64,000 nt of DNA from Flaccisagitta enflata. Lineage: Eukaryota > Chaetognatha > Sagittoidea > Aphragmophora. Each line of letters begins with the position of its first letter. The stretch's first letter is position 1. The stretch lies in contig OZ231128.1 of the NCBI GenBank assembly GCA_965153355.1, positions 52,390,001-52,454,000 of the forward strand, read 5' to 3'. The notes under the pieces are model-generated. The model saw only the letters and a list, made by a program, of their open reading frames with translations. It did not search any database and was not told the DNA's origin. Shown in pieces: positions 52,201 through 63,677 of the stretch. Made by a program: the position numbers and the translations under genes.

Positions 52201-54760
52201 TTGGGGGGTGCTGTTGGCCAAAAACTGAGCACAGGAACTCTGCGCATGCCCCTTGCCTCTGGCTTTTTTTGCTATTTTGTTTTAAAGGTGCCACTCTAGC
52301 CTTTGAAACCATATCAGATTTCCTCACTAAGTGGAAAAGGATAGAAGTACATCAGATTTAAGCTAGAACAATACTTAAGATGGGTAAGTATCCTGATTTC
52401 TGCCAGCACCAAACCAAATTTTTTTTTTTTTGTTTTTTTGTACTTTTTTTTGGTTTTTTATTTTTTTCATTTTTTTTAGGGGTTTAGGGTGCAGATTTGG
52501 GTATCTGAGGGTAGGCAATCGCCCATTTGTGTGGCTAGGCTGGAGCTATCTTCACGCCTCAGGAGCGATTCTGCCTCTATCTAACCTGCCAGTCATGTCT
52601 TGTCGTTTGTCACATTCGATGGTTATGGTGCCCTGTATCATCTCGCCCAATGTTGCCAGCATTAAAATTCTCTGCTTGATAGTCAAGGTGCTTCTTCCAA
52701 CTAACCAAAGGAACCAACTGGAACATCGATTATCAAGCAGGAATCCAACCAACCACCTCCCCTATTACCGGCAACCTGTCCAAGATTCCTCATGGTCACC
52801 ATACTTTTTACTAATCAGGCTCAGGGCTGCTTGACTTTTGGACGAGTCAAGCTACTTACCACTGAGCCACTCCTACCCCCTGATGACCTATGGTTTTAGA
52901 AGCTCTTAAGCTTGATCGCTACCACCACTTTTCTGCACCCATATATTTAGCATATCATTCACCTTCTTATGTCCTTTTTCACCGTTTTTTATCATTTTTT
53001 ACCTATTTTCTTAATTATTCCACAGTTTTTAACTGGCTGGATATTTTCAAAATTTGTGAGCAGTGAGACATTTACAAAGGCTGCCTCCATGCAAAATCCT
53101 GGGCACTTTTTGAGCACTTTAAAAGCATGGTCAAAAACTGGACATTTTGGTCCTTTTTCACCGTTTTATATCATTTTTTACCCATTTTCTTAACTATTCC
53201 ACAATTTTTAACTGGCTGAATGGATTTTTTTTTTTTTTTTAAATTTGTATGGGTTAGACTTGATAAAAGCCACCTCCATGCAAAATCCTATCTTTTTTCG
53301 AGCATTAAAGGAGGTGCTGTTAGCCAAAAACTGAGCACAGGAACTCTGAGCATGCCCCTTGCATCTGGTTTTTTTTGTTATTTTGTTTTAAAGGTGCTAC
53401 TCTAGCCTTGGAAACCATATCTGATTTCCTCACTAAGTGGAAAAGGATAGAAGTACATCAGATTTAAGCTAGTAGAACAAGCATACTTAAGATGGTAAGT
53501 ATCCTGATTTCTGCCAGTGCACCAAAACCAAAATTTTTTTTTGTTTTTTTGTTTGTTTTTTACCTCTTTTTTTTTTATTTTATTTTTTTTCATTTTTTTA
53601 GGGTTTAGGCTGATTTGGGTATCTGAGGGTAGGCAATCGCTCAGGTGGCCAGGCTTAGCCATTCTTACTCTCTCTACGTCTCAGAGCGATCTGCCCCTAT
53701 CTAACCTGCCAGTCATGCCTTCCTGTCGTTTGTCACATCTGGTAGCTATGGTGCCTTGTATCCTTCCGCCCTCGTTGCCAGCATTAAATTTTCTCTGCTT
53801 GATAGTCATAAAGCTTCTTCCAACTAACCAAAGGAACTAACTGGAACATTTCCATTATCAAGCAGGAATCCAAATCAACCACTTCCCTTTATTACCCGCA
53901 ACCTGTCCAAGATTCCTCATGGTCACCATACTTTACTAACTAGGTCAGGGCTGCCTTGACTTTTGGATGAGTCGTTTTTACCATTGAGCCACTTCCTACC
54001 CTGATGACCTATGGTTTTTGTAGTTTCTTTGCTTGATCAGTTACCCAACACCTTTCTGCACCGATAATAAAGTATATCATTCACCCTTTCTTGTGTCCTT
54101 TTCACCGTTTTTTATCATTTTTTACCTAGTTTAACTATTCCACAGTTTTTAACTGATGGATAGATTTTTTCTAAAATTTTGGCATAGGGTGAGACATTAA
54201 TAAAGGCTGCCTCCATGCAAAATCCTGGCACTTTTTGAGCGTTTTTGGGGGTGCTGTTGGTCAAAAACTGGACATTTTGGTCCTTTTTCACCGTTTTATA
54301 TCATTTTTTACCTATTTTCTTAACTATTCCACAATTTTTAACTGGCTGAATGGATTTTTTTTTAAATTTGCATGGGGTTAGACATTGATAAAAGCCACCT
54401 CCATGCAAAATCCTGGCATTTTTCGAGCATTTTGGGGGTGCTGTTGGCCAAAAACTGAGCACAGGAACTCTGCGCATGCCCCTTGCATCTGGCTTTTTTT
54501 GCTATTTTGTTTTAAAGGTGCCACTCTAGCCTTTGAAACCATATCTGATTTCCTCACTAAGTGGAAAAGGATAGAAGTACATCAGATTTAAGCTAGAACA
54601 ATACTTAAGATGGGTAAGTATCCTGATTTCTGCCAGTGCACCAAAACCAAAATTTTTTTTTGTTTTTTTGTTTTTTTTTTTGTAATTTTTTTTTGGTTTT
54701 TTATTTTTTCATTTTTTTTAGGGGTTTAGGGTGCAGATTTGGGTATCTGAGGGTAGGCAA
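49214..54760 (+). repeat. 1.12-kb tandem array, diverged left half (5 units)
   Basis: The marker CTATCTAACCTGCCAGTCAT recurs near 49220, 51466, 52579 and 53699, with a diverged counterpart near 50333; periods 1113-1134 bp. Units here carry many indels and substitutions relative to each other. Confidence 0.95.
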
Positions 54761-57700
54761 TCGCTCAGGTGGCCAGGCTGAGCCATTCTCTACGCCTCAG
54801 GGGAGCGATCTGCCCCTATCTAACCTGCCAGTCATGTCTTGTCGTTTGTCACATCCGTTGTATATGGTGCCCTGTATCCTCTCGTCCAATGTTGCCAGCA
54901 TTGGGAATTCTCTGCTTGATAGTCAAGGTGCTTCTTCCAACTAACCAAAGGAACCAACTGGAACATCGATTATCAAGCAGGAATCCAACCAACCACCTCC
55001 CCTATTACCGGCAACCTGTCCAAGATTCCTCATGGTCACCATACTTTTTACTAACCAGGCTCAGGGCTGCTTGACTTTTGGATGAGTCAAGCTTCTTACC
55101 ACTGAGCCACTCCTACCCCCTGATGACCTATGGTTTTTAGAAGCCTTTTAAGCTTGATCAGTTACCTAAATTACCCTTCTGCACCCATATTTAGCATATC
55201 ATTCACCTTCTTATGTCCTTTTTCACCGTTTTTTATCATTTTTTACCTATTTTCTTAACTATTCCACAGTTTTTAACTGGCTGGATAGATTTTTCTAAAA
55301 ATTTGCATAGGGTGAGACATTAATAAAGGCTGCCTCCATGCAAAATCCTGGCACTTTTTGAGCGTTTTTGGGGGTGCTGTTGGTCAAAAACTGGACATTT
55401 TGGTCCTTTTTCACCGTTTTATATCATTTTTTACCTATTTTCTTAACTATTCCACAATTTTTAACTGGCTGAATGGATTTTTTTTTAAATTTGCATGGGG
55501 TTAGACATTGATAAAAGCCACCTCCATGCAAAATCCTGGCATTTTTCGAGCATTTTGGGGGGTGCTGTTGGCCAAAAACTGAGCACAGGAACTCTGCGCA
55601 TGCCCCTTGCATCTGGCTTTTTTTGCTATTTTGTTTTAAAGGTGCCACTCTAGCCTTTGAAACCATATCTGATTTCCTCACTAAGTGGAAAAGGATAGAA
55701 GTACATCAGATTTAAGCTAGAACAATACTTAAGATGGGTAAGTATCCTGATTTCTGCCAGTGCACCAAAACCAAAATTTTTTTTTGTTTTTTTGTTTTTT
55801 TTTTGTAATTTTTTTTTGGTTTTTTATTTTTTCATTTTTTTTAGGGGTTTAGGGTGCAGATTTGGGTATCTGAGGGTAGGCAATCGCTCAGGTGGCCAGG
55901 CTGAGCCATTCTCTACGTCTCAGGGGAGCGATCTGCCCCTATCTAACCTGCCAGTCATGTCTTGTCGTTTGTCACATCCGTTGCATATGGTGCCCTGTAT
56001 CCTCTCGTCCAATGTTGCCAGCATTGGGAATTCTCTGCTTGATAGTCAAGGTGCTTCTTCCAACTAACCAAAGGAACCAACTGGAACATCGATTATCAAG
56101 CAGGAATCCAACCAACCACCTCCCCTATTACCGGCAACCTGTCCAAGATTCCTCATGGTCACCATACTTTTTACTAACCAGGCTCAGGGCTGCTTGACTT
56201 TTGGATGAGTCAAGCTTCTTACCACTGAGCCACTCCTACCCCCTGATGACCTATGGTTTTTAGAAGCCTTTTAAGCTTGATCAGTTACCTAAATTACCCT
56301 TCTGCACCCATATTTAGCATATCATTCACCTTCTTGTGTCCTTTTTCACCGTTTTTTATCATTTTTTACCTATTTTCTTAACTATTCCACAGTTTTTAAC
56401 TGGCTGGATAGATTTTTCTAAAAATTTGCATAGGGTGAGACATTAATAAAGGCTGCCTCCATGCAAAATCCTGGCACTTTTTGAGCGCTTTTGGGGGTGC
56501 TGTTGGTCAAAAACTGGACATTTTGGTCCTTTTTCACCGTTTTATATCATTTTTTACCTATTTTCTTAACTATTCCACAATTTTTAACTGGCTGAATGGA
56601 TTTTTTTTTAAATTTGCATGGGGTTAGACATTGATAAAAGCCACCTCCATGCAAAATCCTGGCATTTTTCGATATTTTAAAAGCATACTAAAAACTGAGC
56701 ACAGGAACTTCGCATGCCCCTTGCATCTGGCTTTTTTGCTATTTTGTTTTAAAGGTGCCACCTAGATTTGAAACCATATCTGATTTCTCACCAGTGGAAA
56801 AGGATAGAAGTACATCAGATTTAAGCTAGAACAATACTTAAGATGGGTAAGTATCCTGATTTCTGCCAGTGCACCAAAACCAAAATTTTTTTTTTGTTTT
56901 TTGGTTTTTTTTTTTGTAATTTTTTTTTGGTTTTTTATTTTTTCATTTTTTTTAGGGGTTTAGGGTGCAGATTTGGGTATCTGAGGGTAGGCAATCGCTC
57001 AGGTGGCCAGGCTGAGCCATTCTCTACGCCTCAGGGGAGCGATCTGCCCCTATCTAACCTGCCAGTCATGTCTTGTCGTTTGTCACATCCGTTGCATATG
57101 GTGCCCTGTATCCTCTTGTCCAATGTTGCCAGCATTGGGAATTCTCTGCTTGATAGTCAAGGTGCTTCTTCCAACTAACCAAAGGAACCAACTGGAACAT
57201 CGATTATCAAGCAGGAATCCAACCAACCACCTCCCCTATTACCGGCAACCTGTCCAAGATTCCTCATGGTCACCATACTTTTTACTAACCAGGCTCAGGG
57301 CTGCTTGACTTTTGGATGAGTCAAGCTTCTTACCACTGAGCCACTACTACCCCCTGATGACCTATGGTTTTTAGAAGCCTTTTAAGCTTGATCAGTTACC
57401 TAAATTACCCTTCTGCACCCATATTTAGCATATCATTCACCTTCTTGTGTCCTTTTTCACCGTTTTTTATCATTTTTTACCTATTTTCTTAACTATTCCA
57501 CAGTTTTTAACTGGCTGGATGGATTTTTCTAAAAATTTGCATAGGGTGAGACATTAATAAAGGCTGCCTCCATGCAAAATCCTGGCACTTTTTGAGCGCT
57601 TTTGGGGGTGCTGTTGGTCAAAAACTGGACATTTTGGTCCTTTTTCACTGTTTTATATCATTTTTTACCTATTTTCTTAACTATTCCACAATTTTTAACT

Positions 57701-57971
57701 GGCTGAATGGATTTTTTTTTAAATTTGCATGGGGTTAGACATTGATAAAAGCCACCTCCATGCAAAATCCTGGCATTTTTCGAGCATTTTGGGGGGTGCT
57801 GTTGGCCAAAAACTGAGCACAGGAACTCTGCGCATGCCCCTTGCATCTGGCTTTTTTTGCTATTTTGTTTTAAAGGTGCCACTCTAGCCTTTGAAACCAT
57901 ATCTGATTTCCTCACTAAGTGGAAAAGGATAGAAGTACATCAGATTTAAGCTAGAACAATACTTAAGATGG

Positions 57972-58079
57972 GTAAGTATCCTGATTTCTGCCAGTGCACC
58001 AAAACCAAAATTTTTTTTTGTTTTTTTGTTTGTTTTTTTGTAATTTTTTTTTGGTTTTTTATTTTTTCATTTTTTTTAG
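57972..58079 (+). other. Intron-like segment in array unit (example)
   Basis: GATGG|GTAAGTATCC matches the 5' splice-site consensus; 108 bp later, after a long T-rich tract, TTTTTTTTAG|GGGTTT matches a 3' splice site. The same segment is present in every unit from 50138 to 61462. No convincing coding exon lies on either side, so splicing, if any, would be of a non-coding or cryptic transcript. Confidence 0.4.
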
Positions 58080-58415
58080 GGGTTTAGGGTGCAGATTTGG
58101 GTATCTGAGGGTAGGCAATCGCTCAGGTGGCCAGGCTGAGCCATTCTCTACGTCTCAGGGGAGCGATCTGCCCCTATCTAACCTGCCAGTCATGTCTTGT
58201 CGTTTGTCACATCCGTTGCATATGGTGCCCTGTATCATCTCGTCCAATGTTGCCAGCATTGGGAATTCTCTGCTTGATAGTCAAGGTGCTTCTTCCAACT
58301 AACCAAAGGAACCAACTGGAACATCGATTATCAAGCAGGAATCCAACCAACCACCTCCCCTATTACCGGCAACCTGTCCAAGATTCCTCATGGTCACCAT
58401 ACTTTTTACTAACCA

Positions 58416-58467
58416 GGCTCAGGGCTGCTTGACTTTTGGATGAGTCAAGCTTCTTACCACTGAGCCA
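58416..58467 (-). ncRNA. tRNA-like nested hairpin in array unit (example)
   Basis: On the minus strand TGGCTCAGTGGT (58456-58467) fits a Pol III A box. Outer helix GGCTCAG/CTGAGCC (58460-58466 with 58416-58422) and inner helix GCTTGACT/AGTCAAGC with 8-nt loop (58443-58450 with 58427-58434). GGTTGGATTCC (58338-58348), one mismatch from a B box, follows 107 nt downstream. A tRNA-derived SINE ancestry is plausible. Present in all six homogeneous units. Confidence 0.35.
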
Positions 58468-58572
58468 CTCCTACCCCCTGATGACCTATGGTTTTTAGAA
58501 GCCTTTTAAGCTTGATCAGTTACCTAAATTACCCTTCTGCACCCATATTTAGCATATCATTCACCTTCTTAT

Positions 58573-58948
58573 GTCCTTTTTCACCGTTTTTTATCATTTT
58601 TTACCTATTTTCTTAACTATTCCACAGTTTTTAACTGGCTGGATAGATTTTTCTAAAAATTTGCATAGGGTGAGACATTAATAAAGGCTGCCTCCATGCA
58701 AAATCCTGGCACTTTTTGAGCACTTTTGGGGGTGCTGTTGGTCAAAAACTGGACATTTTGGTCCTTTTTCACCGTTTTATATCATTTTTTACCTATTTTC
58801 TTAACTATTCCACAATTTTTAACTGGCTGAATGGATTTTTTTTTAAATTTGCATGGGGTTAGACATTGATAAAAGCCACCTCCATGCAAAATCCTGGCAT
58901 TTTTCGAGCATTTTGGGGGGTGCTGTTGGCCAAAAACTGAGCACAGGA
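58573..58948 (+). repeat. Two 188-bp subrepeats within the array unit (example)
   Basis: GTCCTTTTTCACCGTTTT...CTATTTTCTTAACTATTCCA...TTTTTAACTGGCTG...CTCCATGCAAAATCCTGGCA occurs twice (58573 and 58761), so the unit grew by an internal duplication before the array expanded. Confidence 0.9.
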
Positions 58949-61505
58949 ACTCTGCGCATGCCCCTTGCATCTGGCTTTTTTTGCTATTTTGTTTTAAAGG
59001 TGCCACTCTAGCCTTTGAAACCATATCTGATTTCCTCACTAAGTGGAAAAGGATAGAAGTACATCAGATTTAAGCTAGAACAATACTTAAGATGGGTAAG
59101 TATCCTGATTTCTGCCAGTGCACCAAAACCAAAATTTTTTTTTGTTTTTTTGTTTTTTTTTTTGTAATTTTTTTTTGGTTTTTTATTTTTTCATTTTTTT
59201 TAGGGGTTTAGGGTGCAGATTTGGGTATCTGAGGGTAGGCAATCGCTCAGGTGGCCAGGCTGAGCCATTCTCTACGTCTCAGGGGAGCGATCTGCCCCTA
59301 TCTAACCTGCCAGTCATGTCTTGTCGTTTGTCACATCCGTTGCATATGGTGCCCTGTATCCTCTCGTCCAATGTTGCCAGCATTGGGAATTCTCTGCTTG
59401 ATAGTCAAGGTGCTTCTTCCAACTAACCAAAGGAACCAACTGGAACATCGATTATCAAGCAGGAATCCAACCAACCACCTCCCCTATTACCGGCAACCTG
59501 TCCAAGATTCCTCATGGTCACCATACTTTTTACTAACCAGGCTCAGGGCTGCTTGACTTTTGGATGAGTCAAGCTTCTTACCACTGAGCCACTCCTACCC
59601 CCTGATGACCTATGGTTTTTAGAAGCCTTTTAAGCTTGATCAGTTACCTAAATTACCCTTCTGCACCCATATTTAGCATATCATTCACCTTCTTATGTCC
59701 TTTTTCACCGTTTTTTATCATTTTTTACCTATTTTCTTAACTATTCCACAGTTTTTAACTGGCTGGATAGATTTTTCTAAAAATTTGCATAGGGTGAGAC
59801 ATTAATAAAGGCTGCCTCCATGCAAAATCCTGGCACTTTTTGAGCGTTTTTGGGGGTGCTGTTGGTCAAAAACTGGACATTTTGGTCCTTTTTCACCGTT
59901 TTATATCATTTTTTACCTATTTTCTTAACTATTCCACAATTTTTAACTGGCTGAATGGATTTTTTTTTAAATTTGCATGGGGTTAGACATTGATAAAAGC
60001 CACCTCCATGCAAAATCCTGGCATTTTTCGAGCATTTTGGGGGGTGCTGTTGGCCAAAAACTGAGCACAGGAACTCTGCGCATGCCCCTTGCATCTGGCT
60101 TTTTTTTTGCTATTTTGTTTTAAAGGTGCCACTCTAGCCTTTGAAACCATATCTGATTTCCTCACTAAGTGGAAAAGGATAGAAGTACATCAGATTTAAG
60201 CTAGAACAATACTTAAGATGGGTAAGTATCCTGATTTCTGCCAGTGCACCAAAACCAAAATTTTTTTTTGTTTTTTTGTTTTTTTTTTGTAATTTTTTTT
60301 TGGTTTTTTATTTTTTCATTTTTTTTAGGGGTTTAGGGTGCAGATTTGGGTATCTGAGGGTAGGCAATCGCTCAGGTGGCCAGGCTGAGCCATTCTCTAC
60401 GCCTCAGGGGAGCGATCTGCCCCTATCTAACCTGCCAGTCATGTCTTGTCGTTTGTCACATCCGTTGCATATGGTGCCCTGTATCCTCTCGTCCAATGTT
60501 GCCAGCATTGGGAATTCTCTGCTTGATAGTCAAGGTGCTTCTTCCAACTAACCAAAGGAACCAACTGGAACATCGATTATCAAGCAGGAATCCAACCAAC
60601 CACCTCCCCTATTACCGGCAACCTGTCCAAGATTCCTCATGGTCACCATACTTTTTACTAACCAGGCTCAGGGCTGCTTGACTTTTGGATGAGTCAAGCT
60701 TCTTACCACTGAGCCACTCCTACCCCCTGATGACCTATGGTTTTTAGAAGCCTTTTAAGCTTGATCAGTTACCTAAATTACCCTTCTGCACCCATATTTA
60801 GCATATCATTCACCTTCTTGTGTCCTTTTTCACCGTTTTTTATCATTTTTTACCTATTTTCTTAACTATTCCACAGTTTTTAACTGGCTGGATAGATTTT
60901 TCTAAAAATTTGCATAGGGTGAGACATTAATAAAGGCTGCCTCCATGCAAAATCCTGGCACTTTTTGAGCGTTTTTGGGGGTGCTGTTGGTCAAAAACTG
61001 GACATTTTGGTCCTTTTTCACCGTTTTATATCATTTTTTACCTATTTTCTTAACTATTCCACAATTTTTAACTGGCTGAATGGATTTTTTTTTAAATTTG
61101 CATGGGGTTAGACATTGATAAAAGCCACCTCCATGCAAAATCCTGGCATTTTTCGAGCATTTTGGGGGGTGCTGTTGGCCAAAAACTGAGCACAGGAACT
61201 CTGCGCATGCCCCTTGCATCTGGCTTTTTTTGCTATTTTGTTTTAAAGGTGCCACTCTAGCCTTTGAAACCATATCTGATTTCCTCACTAAGTGGAAAAG
61301 GATAGAAGTACATCAGATTTAAGCTAGAACAATACTTAAGATGGGTAAGTATCCTGATTTCTGCCAGTGCACCAAAACCAAAATTTTTTTTTGTTTTTTT
61401 GGTTTTTTTTTTTGTAATTTTTTTTTGGTTTTTTATTTTTTCATTTTTTTTAGGGGTTTAGGGTGCAGATTTGGGTATCTGAGGGTAGGCAATCGCTCAG
61501 GTGGC

Positions 61506-62119
61506 ACAGTGGGCCTTAACTGGGTATGAGTTTAAAAAAATCCAATGGAAGTGACTTGTATGAGTAGGTACAATTTATAGTGGAGAATTGATGTAAACCC
61601 TTAAAAAAAAATTTCCCTTGAAAATTTTTGCAAAAATCATGAAAAGTATCAATTTTCGCATATATTTACATATAGATCTCAAAGATATATCAGTTTTAAA
61701 ATTCTGACTCAAGATTCACATTCCTGGTGAAATTTCGAATCATTTGATCGGTCACACTATATACTTTCATAAAAAAAAGCTTCAAAATTACAGTCCCCGA
61801 CTGGGGACTGTAATTTTTGAAGCTTTCTCGTTGCGTAAACGCAGCTCGATGAAATACACGACAAAACAGCAATTTCAAAAAAAAAAAAAAAAAAAATATT
61901 CAGTATTGTTTTAATGATGACAAAACTTGATAATGATAACAATAGTGGATGATGATGATGATGACAACAATGAATGATAATGTCAACAAAAATCAAAGAA
62001 AAAAAATATTCAAAAATTTGTAAAAAAAATTTCAAAAAAAAAAAAAAAATCAAAAAATTTTTCAAAAAATTTTTTCAAAAAAATTTTCAAAAAAAATTTT
62101 CAAAATTTTTATTAAAAAT
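61506..62119. other. AT-rich flank after the array
   Basis: No gene. Contains the 22-bp-stem hairpin at 61779-61826 and A-rich low complexity (61878-61896, 62030-62120). Confidence 0.7.
61779..61826. repeat. Long near-perfect hairpin
   Basis: AAGCTTCAAAATTACAGTCC then CC, loop GACT, then GGGGACTGTAATTTTTGAAG then CTT: a 22-bp stem with one extra A and a 4-nt loop. Confidence 0.85.
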
Positions 62120-62121
62120 TT

Positions 62122-62362
62122 AGTAGATGAAGATGATGACAGTAGATAAAGATGATGACAGTAGTTGAAGATGATGACAGTAGTTGAAGATGATGACAGT
62201 AGTTGAAGATGATGACAGTAGTTGAAGATGATGACAGTAGTTGAAGATGATGACAGTAGTTGAAAATGATGACAGTAGTTGAAAATGATGACAGTAGTTG
62301 AAGATGATGACAGTAGCTGAAGATGATGACAGTAGCTGAAGATGATGACAGTAGTTGAAGAT
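62122..62362. repeat. 19-bp minisatellite GATGATGACAGTAGTTGAA, block 1
   Basis: About 13 units with TAGATA/TAGCTG variants at the ends. The open frames on the minus strand (CHHLQLLSSSSTTVIIFNY peptide) are repeat artefacts. Confidence 0.95.
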
Positions 62363-62474
62363 GAATCCTGAAATCCATGATGGCAAACTTAAGAAAAAAA
62401 TCTAAAAAATTTAAAAAAAAAAAAAAGAAAATTCAAAAAAAAATTTTCAAAAAAAATTTTCAAATTTTTTTTCA

Positions 62475-62648
62475 AAGTTGAAGATGATGACAGTAGTTGA
62501 AGATGATGACAGTAGTTGAAGATGATGACAGTAGTTGAAGATGATGACAGTAGTTGAAGATGATGACAGTAGTTGAAGATGATGACAGTAGTTGAAGATG
62601 ATGACAGTAGTTGAAGATGATGACAGTAGTTGAAGATGATGACAGTAA
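62475..62648. repeat. 19-bp minisatellite, block 2
   Basis: About nine nearly perfect units, separated from block 1 by A-rich sequence. Confidence 0.95.
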
Positions 62649-62973
62649 ATCGCCTAAGTCCTAGTAACATATTACTACATTAATAAGCTAATATCTGATA
62701 AACCAGACTTCAGATTTAATTCGAATTTTGCAGGGGCTGTTCAATCAATATCCTTTACTTGAATACCAAATTAAAAAAAAAATTCACATACCTTTACTAC
62801 CCTTACCCTTTGCCTAAGTCCTAGTAACATATTACTACATTATTAACTAATATCTCATGAACCAAACTTCAGATTTAATTCGAATTTTGCAGGGGCTGAT
62901 TATTTAGTGACCCTTACTTGTATACCAAATTCATAAAAAAATTCACATAAGTTTACTACCCTCTGCCTATGTA
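62649..62973. repeat. About 165-bp tandem repeat, units 1-2
   Basis: CGCCTAAGTCCTAGTAACAT, ATTACTACATTA, CAGACTTCAGATTTAATTCG, AATTTTGCAGGGGCTG in order, twice. Continues at 63678 after the inserted foldback element. Confidence 0.9.
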
Positions 62974-63677
62974 CAGGGGGTGGAAAGCTAAAACGTTTTT
63001 AGCATTTTTTAGCGTTTTTTAGCATTTTTTAGCGTTTTTTAGCATTTTTTAGCATTTTTTAGCATCATCACCAAGAAAGGAGGAATATGCTAAAACAGTA
63101 GGAATATGCTAAAACATGCTAAAAATTGCTAAAACATGCTAAAAATTGCTAAAACACTCTGCTAAAACACTTTGCTAAAACATGACTTTTGCTAAAACAA
63201 AGAACATTGCTAAAACACCTCACAATGCTAAAACACCTTTGAAATTAGCTAAAACAATTGCTAAAACACTGTGCTAAAACATCATTGGTGCTAAAACATA
63301 ATCAGGCTAAAACACCATGGTGCTAAAACACTTTGCTAAAACACCATTAATGCTAAAACACTTGATTTAGCTAAAACACTAGGATGCTAAAACACAGATC
63401 GATGCTAAAACAGTGAATATTCAATGCTAAAACAGTGAATTTTCTATGCTAAAACAGTGAATATTCAGTGCTAAAACATTGTAGACCAAATCGCCGCCCA
63501 AAATAACTGAAATATAGGCAGAATATACCAGTGTTTTAGCACGGAAACTCAAAACTGTTTTAGCACCGGAGATAGGAGGAAGATTTTGCTAAAAAATGCT
63601 AAAAAATGCTAAAAAACGCTAAAAAATGCTAAAAAACGCTAAAAAATGCTAAAAACGTTTTAGCTTTCCACCCCCTG
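62974..63677. mobile_element. 704-bp foldback element packed with GCTAAAACA motifs
   Basis: Terminal inverted repeats of about 90 bp, identical by eye, begin CAGGGGGTGGAAAGCTAAAA and continue as TTTTTTAGCAT/TTTTTTAGCGT runs. Flanked by TATGTA on both sides (62968-62973, 63678-63683). The neighbouring repeat unit at 63841-63860 shows the empty site (CTCTGCCTATGCAAATCGCC). The centre (63085-63480) has about 23 copies of GCTAAAACA in one orientation with variable spacers, plus two inverted copies at 63531-63567. No ORF. Confidence 0.9.

Larger units (their letters stand above)
54761..61505 (+). repeat. 1.12-kb tandem array, homogeneous right half (6 units)
   Basis: The marker recurs near 54818, 55940, 57052, 58176, 59300 and 60425, period 1111-1125 bp; units are almost identical. 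Each unit has a GC-richer part with a tRNA-like hairpin, two 188-bp subrepeats in tandem, and a poly(T)-rich 108-bp segment bounded by consensus splice-site sequences. The last unit breaks off after CGCTCAGGTGGC at 61505. Confidence 0.96.

Noticed and set aside
57003-57308. 101-residue plus ORF (MARLSHSLRLRG...) repeated in each 1.12-kb unit
   Set aside because: Open in the near-identical units only; disrupted in most of the diverged units, no domain, and the units share DNA-level identity, so conservation says nothing about coding.
57658-57915. 85-residue minus ORF repeated in array units
   Set aside because: No ATG start (GTG-type), lies across the 188-bp subrepeat, no recognised domain.
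62112-62670. Ser/Ile/Leu repeat ORFs on the minus strand
   Set aside because: Translations of the 19-bp minisatellite.
63085-63480. CRISPR-like array of GCTAAAACA
   Set aside because: Repeat is only 9 bp, spacers are of uneven length, host is eukaryotic and the motifs sit inside a TIR element.
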